DNA from: JBDTMT01 sp033764095
GTDB taxonomy: Bacteria > Desulfobacterota > Binatia > HRBIN30 > CADEER01
Assembly: GCA_033764095.1 (NCBI GenBank)
Contig: JANRJF010000361.1
Span: 1-55,701, forward strand
Length of the DNA stretch: 55,701 nucleotides
Direction: 5' to 3'
Made by a program: the position numbers and the translations under genes
Part shown: piece after piece, positions 50,546 through 55,701 of the stretch
Layout: each line of letters begins with the position of its first letter
Position numbering within the stretch: the first letter of the stretch is position 1
Notes under the pieces: generated by a model
Databases searched by the model: none
What the model was told of the DNA's origin: nothing
The model's input: only the letters and a program-made list of their open reading frames with translations

Positions 50546-53500
50546 ATGCGCCGGCGTCGTCCAGTTGGGCTTCTCCAGACGCTGGGCGGAGCTCTTGCCG
50601 CGTTGTCGATTGCGCACGCTCCGGTCGTCGCGGTCGGATTGCCGGCGGGATTCCAGGACCGCGTCGTGGTGAGCGGGCTGACACAGCCGACCTGCGTCGC
50701 CTTCGCGCCGGACGGCCGCATCTTCGTCGGCGAGAAGAGCGGCCTGATCAAGGTGTTCGACGGGCCCGACGATCCGAGCGCGACGATCTTCGCCGACCTG
50801 CGCACCAACGTGCACAACTTCTGGGATCGCGGGCTCGCCGGTCTGGCGCTGCATCCCAACTTTCCGGCGACGCCGTATGTCTACGTCACCTACACGCTCG
50901 ACGCGGCGATCGGCGGGACGCCGCCGCGTTGGGGCATGCCGGGTGCGACCACCGACGGCTGCGGCAGCGCCAACGCCTCGGCCGGCAACTGCCCGGTCGC
51001 CGGGCGACTGTCGCGCCTGCAGGCCGCCGGCAGCGTGATGACCGGCAGCGAGCAGGTGCTGCTGGAGAGCTGGTGCCAGCAGTTCCCCAGCCACTCGGTG
51101 GACGACCTCGCCTTCGACGCCGAGGGCGCGCTCTACGTCAGCGCCGGCGAGGGGGCGAACTTCTTCAACATCGACTTCGGCCAGTGGGGCGCGCCGGCCA
51201 ATCCGTGCGGCGATCCGCCGGCTGGCGCCGGCACAGCGCTGGCCGCGCCCGATGCGCGCGGCGGCGCGTTGCGCGCGCAGTCGCTGCGCCGGGCGCTCGG
51301 CGAGCCGGCACTGCTCAACGGCGCCGTGCTGCGCCTCGACCCGGTCACCGGTCAGGCGCTGCCCACCAACCCCTACGTCGGCAGCGGCATCCCCAACGCC
51401 GAGCGCGTCATCGCCTTCGGCCTGCGCAACCCGTTCCGCATCGCCTTCCGCCCCGGCACCCACGAGCTCTACGTCGGCGACGTCGGTTGGTCGGGCTTCG
51501 ACGAGATCAACCGCATCGGCGACACCACCGACGCGGCGGTCGAGAACTTCGGCTGGCCCTGTTACGAGGGCCCGGCGCCGCAGGTCAGCTACCAGGCGGC
51601 GCAGCTCACGCTCTGCAAGGCGCTCTACCAGCAGGCCGGCGCCGTCGCCGCGCCGCTGTTCGCCTACGCCTACGGCCAGTCGATCGTGCCCGGCGAGGCG
51701 TGCGGCACCGGCGGCAACACCATCTCCGGCCTGGCGTTCTACAGCGACGACGACTACCCCGCCGTCTACCGGGGGGCGCTGTTCTTCGCCGACTACTCGC
51801 GCGACTGCCTGTGGATGATGCCCGCCGGCGCCGACGGCCGGCCGCTGCCGGCGCGGCGCGCCACCTTCGCCACCGGCGTCGCCGGGCCGGTCGATCTCGC
51901 CATCGGCCCGGACGGCGACCTCTACTACGTCGAGCTCGCCGGCGGCGCGGTGCGGCGCGTGCACTACTACGCCGAGGCGCAGCCGCCGCAGGCGGTGATC
52001 CAGAGCGACGCGACCAACGGCCCGCTGCCGCTGACGATCGCCTTCAGCGCCGCCGCCACCACCGACACAGATGTGGGCGACACGCTGAGCTACGCGTGGG
52101 ATCTCGACGGTGATGGCGACTTCGACGACTCCAGCGCCATCGCGCCTTCGTTCACCTACGCCAGCGCGGCAACGGTGACCGTGCGCCTGCGGGTCACCGA
52201 TTCGTTCAGCCTCACCTCGATCGCCGCGGTCGTCATCACCGCCGGCAACAGCGCGCCGCGCGCGACGATCAGCGCGCCGAGTCCGGCGTCGCACTGGGCG
52301 GTCGGCGATGCGATCGCCTTCGCCGGCAGTGCCACCGACCCCGACCAGGGCGCGCTGCCCGACAGCGCGCTGAGCTGGTCGGTGGTCATCCACCATTGCC
52401 CGCAGGACTGTCACAACCACCCCTTGCAGGACTTCCCCGCCATCGCCGGCGGCAGCTTCGTCGCTCCCGACCACGACTATCCGTCGTTCCTGGAGATCCG
52501 CCTCACCGCCACCGACAGCGGCGGGTTGAGCGACTCGACCACGCTCTACCTGTACCCGCGCACCGTCGCGCTCACTTTCACCTCGACTCCGTCCGGCCTG
52601 GCCCTGTCGATCGGCAGCAGCACTCGAGCGACGCCCTTCCAGCACACCGCGATCGTCGGCTCGGCACAGACGGTCAGTGCCCCGGCGCCGCAGACGCTCG
52701 CCGGCACCGACTACAGTTTCGCCAGCTGGGCGGACGGCGGCGGCCAGACGCACGGCATCACCGTCCCCGCCGCGCCGCTCACCCTCAGCACGACGTTCAG
52801 CGCCATCACCGGTCCGTATTGCGGCGACGGCCATCTCGACGCCGGCGAGCAGTGCGACGACGGCGGATCGGTCGGCGGCGACTGCTGCGACGCGAGCTGC
52901 CAGGTCGAGTCCGGCTGTGCGCCATCACCGACCGCGAGTGCGACCCGCACCGCCAGCGCCACCCCCACCCGCACCGCCAGCCCGACCGCCACGCGCACCA
53001 GCACGGCGACCGCGACCCCCACCACCAGCGCCACCGCGACGCGGACTGCGAGCGCGAGCACGACACCGACTCTCACCGCGACCGCCACGCGGACCCCGAG
53101 CCAAACGCCCAGCGCCACGCCGACGCGCACCGCCACGCCGACGCCGAGCGGTATCGCCAGCCCGACCCCGACGGTTCCGGCGGCGCCGGCGATCGCCGGT
53201 GCGCTGCGCTACTATCGCGGCGATCGGCCGCTCGGCGGCGCGACGGTGGCACTGTCCGGCGTCGCGCCGGCCGAGGGACTCAGCAACGCCAGCGGCACGT
53301 ACGCGTTCGCGCCGCTCGCGGCTGGCGCCTGGGCGGTGACGCCGCGCCTGAGCGGCGCGGCACACGGCGCGATCACCGCGCGCGACGCCGCCTGGGCGCT
53401 GCAAGCCGCCAGCGGGCAGCGTAGCTTCGACGTCTGGCAGCAGCTCGCCTGCGACGTCGATGGCGACGGCGTGCTGACCCAGCAGGACGCACTGCGGATC

Positions 53501-53725
53501 CTACAGCGCGCGCTCGGCGACGCGACACCGTTCGGCGTCGCTCAGTTCTGCGGCAGCGATTGGCTGTTCGATCCGCTCGCCGGCACCGGGAGCGGACATC
53601 CGCCGCTGATCGGCGGCAGCGCCTGCGCGCCCGGTCGCATCAGCTTCCCGGCGTTGGGATCCGGCGCGGCAGCCGACTTCCGCGCCGTCCTGCTCGGCGA
53701 CTGCACCGGGAATTGGCTGCCGTGA
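50546..53725 (+). CDS. Secreted glucose/sorbosone-dehydrogenase-like protein with dockerin-type C-terminal module
   Basis: The chosen ATG 50546 gives 1059 residues; the frame is open upstream but overlaps the hydratase start antisense. A basic start and hydrophobic run (LLQTLGGALAALSIAHAPVVA) fit a signal peptide. Residues about 30-465 are a PQQ-type six-blade propeller (FQDRVVVSGLTQPTCVAFAP, GLAGLALHPNF, AFGLRNPFRIAF, GWSGFDEINRIG). A PKD-like region, a second beta domain and a Cys-rich CGDGHLDAGEQCDDG motif (about 757) follow. Then come a Ser/Thr/Pro/Ala linker (about 790-870) and the same tail as in the 8252-12916 protein: a beta fold, the Ca-loop DVDGDGVLTQQDALRILQR and SDWLF...GDC. It should oxidise a sugar or alcohol outside the membrane, using PQQ. 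Confidence 0.85.
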   Translation: MRRRRPVGLLQTLGGALAALSIAHAPVVAVGLPAGFQDRVVVSGLTQPTCVAFAPDGRIFVGEKSGLIKVFDGPDDPSATIFADLRTNVHNFWDRGLAGLALHPNFPATPYVYVTYTLDAAIGGTPPRWGMPGATTDGCGSANASAGNCPVAGRLSRLQAAGSVMTGSEQVLLESWCQQFPSHSVDDLAFDAEGALYVSAGEGANFFNIDFGQWGAPANPCGDPPAGAGTALAAPDARGGALRAQSLRRALGEPALLNGAVLRLDPVTGQALPTNPYVGSGIPNAERVIAFGLRNPFRIAFRPGTHELYVGDVGWSGFDEINRIGDTTDAAVENFGWPCYEGPAPQVSYQAAQLTLCKALYQQAGAVAAPLFAYAYGQSIVPGEACGTGGNTISGLAFYSDDDYPAVYRGALFFADYSRDCLWMMPAGADGRPLPARRATFATGVAGPVDLAIGPDGDLYYVELAGGAVRRVHYYAEAQPPQAVIQSDATNGPLPLTIAFSAAATTDTDVGDTLSYAWDLDGDGDFDDSSAIAPSFTYASAATVTVRLRVTDSFSLTSIAAVVITAGNSAPRATISAPSPASHWAVGDAIAFAGSATDPDQGALPDSALSWSVVIHHCPQDCHNHPLQDFPAIAGGSFVAPDHDYPSFLEIRLTATDSGGLSDSTTLYLYPRTVALTFTSTPSGLALSIGSSTRATPFQHTAIVGSAQTVSAPAPQTLAGTDYSFASWADGGGQTHGITVPAAPLTLSTTFSAITGPYCGDGHLDAGEQCDDGGSVGGDCCDASCQVESGCAPSPTASATRTASATPTRTASPTATRTSTATATPTTSATATRTASASTTPTLTATATRTPSQTPSATPTRTATPTPSGIASPTPTVPAAPAIAGALRYYRGDRPLGGATVALSGVAPAEGLSNASGTYAFAPLAAGAWAVTPRLSGAAHGAITARDAAWALQAASGQRSFDVWQQLACDVDGDGVLTQQDALRILQRALGDATPFGVAQFCGSDWLFDPLAGTGSGHPPLIGGSACAPGRISFPALGSGAAADFRAVLLGDCTGNWLP

Positions 53726-53818
53726 GACTCCGTCCCCCGCATCCGGGGGAACCAGACGACCGCGCGACAACTTTAGACTTTGCGTTTCATCGCTGCACGG
53801 GCAAAGGCTGGACGCAGC

Positions 53819-55066
53819 ATGCCCGCGCCGGACGCCGTCTACCTCACTCGACGCGTGTTTCTGCTCGCGCTGCTGCTGCTCGGCCCGACGGCGTGCAGCA
53901 CGCAGGACCGCTTGGCGCCGGAGGTGCGGGCGGCGGTCACGCGCGAGAACGCGCAGCCGCTGCCGCGCGCCGCCATGCAGTCGAGCGACGGCCTGGTGCG
54001 CGCCGAGGTCGAAGCCGCCGCGCCGCCGCACGTCGAGCGCGACGCGCAGGAGCCCGACGATCCGACCGCCTATCGGGTCGAGATCCCGATCGGCGACACC
54101 GAGCCGATCCGCTGCTCGCTGACCGGGCAGTCGTACGCGATCGGCTCGGCGGCGGCGAAGATGCTCTCCGGCAAGCTGGTCGACGCCTCGATCCAGCAGC
54201 GCATCGCCGGGCTCGACGCCGGCGCGGTCGGCGATCGGCCGTACCTGTACGCGCAGGTGGTCGGCACCGCGCACCAGGACGGCGAGCCGGCGCTCTACCA
54301 GGCGAAGTTCTTCTTCGCCCCGCTGCGCTTCGGCGCCATCCACTGCGTGCACCTCGGGCTCGGCTACGCCACCACCGTGCGGCGCGTGCTGAGCGGACTG
54401 CTCGGCTCGCTGGAGTTCGCCCCGCAGAGCGACGAGGCGCCGCCCGCCTACCACGAGGTGACGCTCACCCGGCTCGGGCCGCTCACCTGCGGCTTCAACG
54501 AGACGCGCTTCTACCAGCGTTCCGACGGCGGCTGGGGGGCGGTGCTGCGCTCGGTGCTGGTGGCGCCGCAGTCGCCCAGCGCCGCGGTCGGCATGGACCA
54601 GCTGCGCGTCACCAGCGCCGACGCCAACGGCGTCGTCGAACGCGCCGCGTCGGACAGCCTGGCCGACGGCCAGCGCCTCTACTCGCTGGCGCTGGAGCGC
54701 GCCCCGCTCGGCTTCCAGTACGCGGTCAGCGGCGAGGTGCAGGGCCGACCGGTGGACGATACGCTCGCCAGCCGCGCGCCGCTGCGCGACGACGTCAGCC
54801 TGGCGCGGCAGATCGCCGCCGGCACCGACGGCGGCAGCTGGAGCATGCCGCAGTGGATGCCGGAGCTGGTACCGCTGCAGCCGGTCGACGTGAAGGTCAC
54901 CTGCCCACCGCGCGGCGAGCGCGACGACGTCACCTGCGACGTCGACGCCGGCGCGCTGCACTTCCAGGCGGTGGTCGACCGCAACGGCATGACGCGCAGC
55001 GCCACGGTCGACACCGGCAAGGTGGAGATGACGATCGAGCGCGTCTTCGCGCGCGGCACCTTCTGA
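53819..55066 (+). CDS. Lipoprotein of unknown function
   Basis: The protein has 415 residues. A basic-hydrophobic signal ends in a lipobox (LLLLGPTAC), predicting lipid anchoring. The rest is a soluble beta/alpha mixture with paired Cys (RCSLTG, IHCVHLG, LTCGFNE, KVTCPPR, VTCDVDAG), which may form disulfides. No known family is recognised. It is the last plus-strand gene and converges on arsC; its TGA and the arsC stop share the palindrome TGATCA. Confidence 0.72.
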   Translation: MPAPDAVYLTRRVFLLALLLLGPTACSTQDRLAPEVRAAVTRENAQPLPRAAMQSSDGLVRAEVEAAAPPHVERDAQEPDDPTAYRVEIPIGDTEPIRCSLTGQSYAIGSAAAKMLSGKLVDASIQQRIAGLDAGAVGDRPYLYAQVVGTAHQDGEPALYQAKFFFAPLRFGAIHCVHLGLGYATTVRRVLSGLLGSLEFAPQSDEAPPAYHEVTLTRLGPLTCGFNETRFYQRSDGGWGAVLRSVLVAPQSPSAAVGMDQLRVTSADANGVVERAASDSLADGQRLYSLALERAPLGFQYAVSGEVQGRPVDDTLASRAPLRDDVSLARQIAAGTDGGSWSMPQWMPELVPLQPVDVKVTCPPRGERDDVTCDVDAGALHFQAVVDRNGMTRSATVDTGKVEMTIERVFARGTF

Positions 55067-55420
55067 TCAGGCGAACAGGTCGAGCACCTTCTCCGACGGC
55101 CGCGCGATCACCGCGCGCCCGCCGCGGATGACCACCGGGCGCTCCATCAGCTCGGGATGCTCGAGCAGCACCTGCACCACCGCCGCGCGCGTGGTGTAGT
55201 CGTCCGCCGACAAGCCGAGCTCGGCGAAGCGCTTGTCCTTGCGCACCAGCGCCGCCGGCGCCTCGGGCAGCAGATCGAGGATGCGGCCGAGCGTCGCCGC
55301 GTCGAGCGGCGTCTTCAGATACTCGATCACCTCGAGCTCGACGCCGCGCTCGCGCAGGATCTCCAGCGCGCCGCGCGACTTGCCGCACACCGGGTTGTGG
55401 TAGACGGTCAGCTTGTCCAT
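55067..55420 (-). CDS. arsC: ArsC/Spx-family arsenate reductase-like protein
   Basis: The protein has 117 residues. The N-terminus TVYHNPVCGKSRGALEIL carries the active Cys of glutaredoxin-coupled arsenate reductases in NPVCGKSR (NPxCSKSR in the family). LRKDKRF-like and ERPVVIRGGRAVIARP motifs complete the fold. It reduces arsenate to arsenite with glutathione/glutaredoxin, or may act as an Spx/YffB-like protein. No arsR or arsB is in view. The 281-bp region from 55421 to the right edge holds only a short repeat remnant and a C-rich tract. Confidence 0.88.
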   Translation of the reverse strand: MDKLTVYHNPVCGKSRGALEILRERGVELEVIEYLKTPLDAATLGRILDLLPEAPAALVRKDKRFAELGLSADDYTTRAAVVQVLLEHPELMERPVVIRGGRAVIARPSEKVLDLFA

Positions 55421-55532
55421 GGCCGCGACTGCTAGCGAAGGCGCGGCGCCGGAGCAATTCGCTGGCATCTGGCGCGGGCGCCGCGGGCCGCGGGTCGGGG
55501 GGTTAGGGGCTAGGGGGAGTTCTTCTGCCCCC

Positions 55533-55553
55533 ACAGCCAACAGCGTAACAGCC
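55533..55553 (-). repeat. GGCTGTTACGC...TGTTGGCTGT repeat, shortened copy 2
   Basis: The sequence acagccaacagcgtaacagcc is the reverse complement of the two ends of the element at 25117-25145 without its 8-base centre. A nearby gcccc/ggggg run suggests a larger damaged element. Confidence 0.4.
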
Positions 55554-55701
55554 GGCGCCGCCGCGCTGATCGAGACAACGAATTGCCGGGCAAAGCCCCC
55601 TCACCCCTCCGCCCTCCCCCCCACGCCCCAGCCCCTCCCCGCCGCTCAGCTTGCGCGCCGGCGGCTCGCCTTCCTATGGGAGCTTCGCCAGCGGCGTGCC
55701 G

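Noticed and set aside
55421..55701. A gene or RNA at the right edge
   Set aside because: The region is C-rich, with no start-site context, no coding bias and no recognisable RNA; only a short repeat remnant is supported.

Overview
The window is very GC-rich and gene-dense. It carries many secreted proteins with Thr/Pro-rich linkers (TxTxTP), dockerin-like Ca-binding loops and Cys-rich modules of the CGDG..D.GE.CDDG type. Together with class III cyclase/AAA ATPase hybrids, MMPL exporters, CaiB-type CoA transferases and acyl-CoA dehydrogenases, this suggests an uncultured environmental bacterium near the old Deltaproteobacteria, most likely Binatota/Desulfobacterota-like. That placement is an inference from gene content; no rRNA or tRNA gene was seen.

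Layout. 1-1706: start of a type I restriction HsdR on the minus strand, cut by the window edge. 2.1-8.0 kb: a large secreted PHP-type (CehA/McbA-like) metallohydrolase coupled to a HEAT-repeat protein, then a Dabb protein. 8.25-12.9 kb: a 1554-residue secreted diheme-cytochrome/beta-propeller protein. 13.1-17 kb: a truncated channel, a DUF1989 protein, an outer-membrane beta-barrel candidate and an FAD oxidoreductase. 17.0-23.9 kb: cyclase/AAA/TPR regulator, 4-TM protein, then TetR plus MMPL exporter. 24.1-30.0 kb: GDP-fucose synthase, two glycosyltransferases and a molybdopterin oxidoreductase. 30.3-34.4 kb: LPMO with two CBM2 domains and a renal-dipeptidase-like lipoprotein. 34.6-38.0 kb: RRM protein and the proton-translocating transhydrogenase, with alpha2 and beta fused. 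38.2-43.2 kb: secreted protein plus TetR, a DUF748 protein, and BON and stress-type proteins. 43.4-50.5 kb: permuted-looking CaiB, Thr-rich secreted protein, a 52-residue small protein, acyl-CoA dehydrogenase and enoyl-CoA hydratase. 50.5-55.4 kb: secreted glucose/sorbosone-dehydrogenase-like protein, lipoprotein, ArsC.

The most striking signal is not a gene. At least eleven intergenic spacers hold long inverted repeats whose arms are built from short quasi-tandem 'words' (for example CACGGATTA/CACGGAT, CACCAAGG/CACCAAGA, GCGATGA/GCGATGT, CACGACACGACGG). Different spacers use different words but the same architecture. Many abut, overlap or supply the stop codon of a neighbouring gene. One family has four copies and another has two copies of about 104 bp that look like dispersed elements. 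A second pattern is a shared C-terminal module (carboxypeptidase-regulatory-like fold, dockerin loop, terminal SDWLF/GDC block) in two otherwise unrelated secreted redox proteins 38 kb apart.
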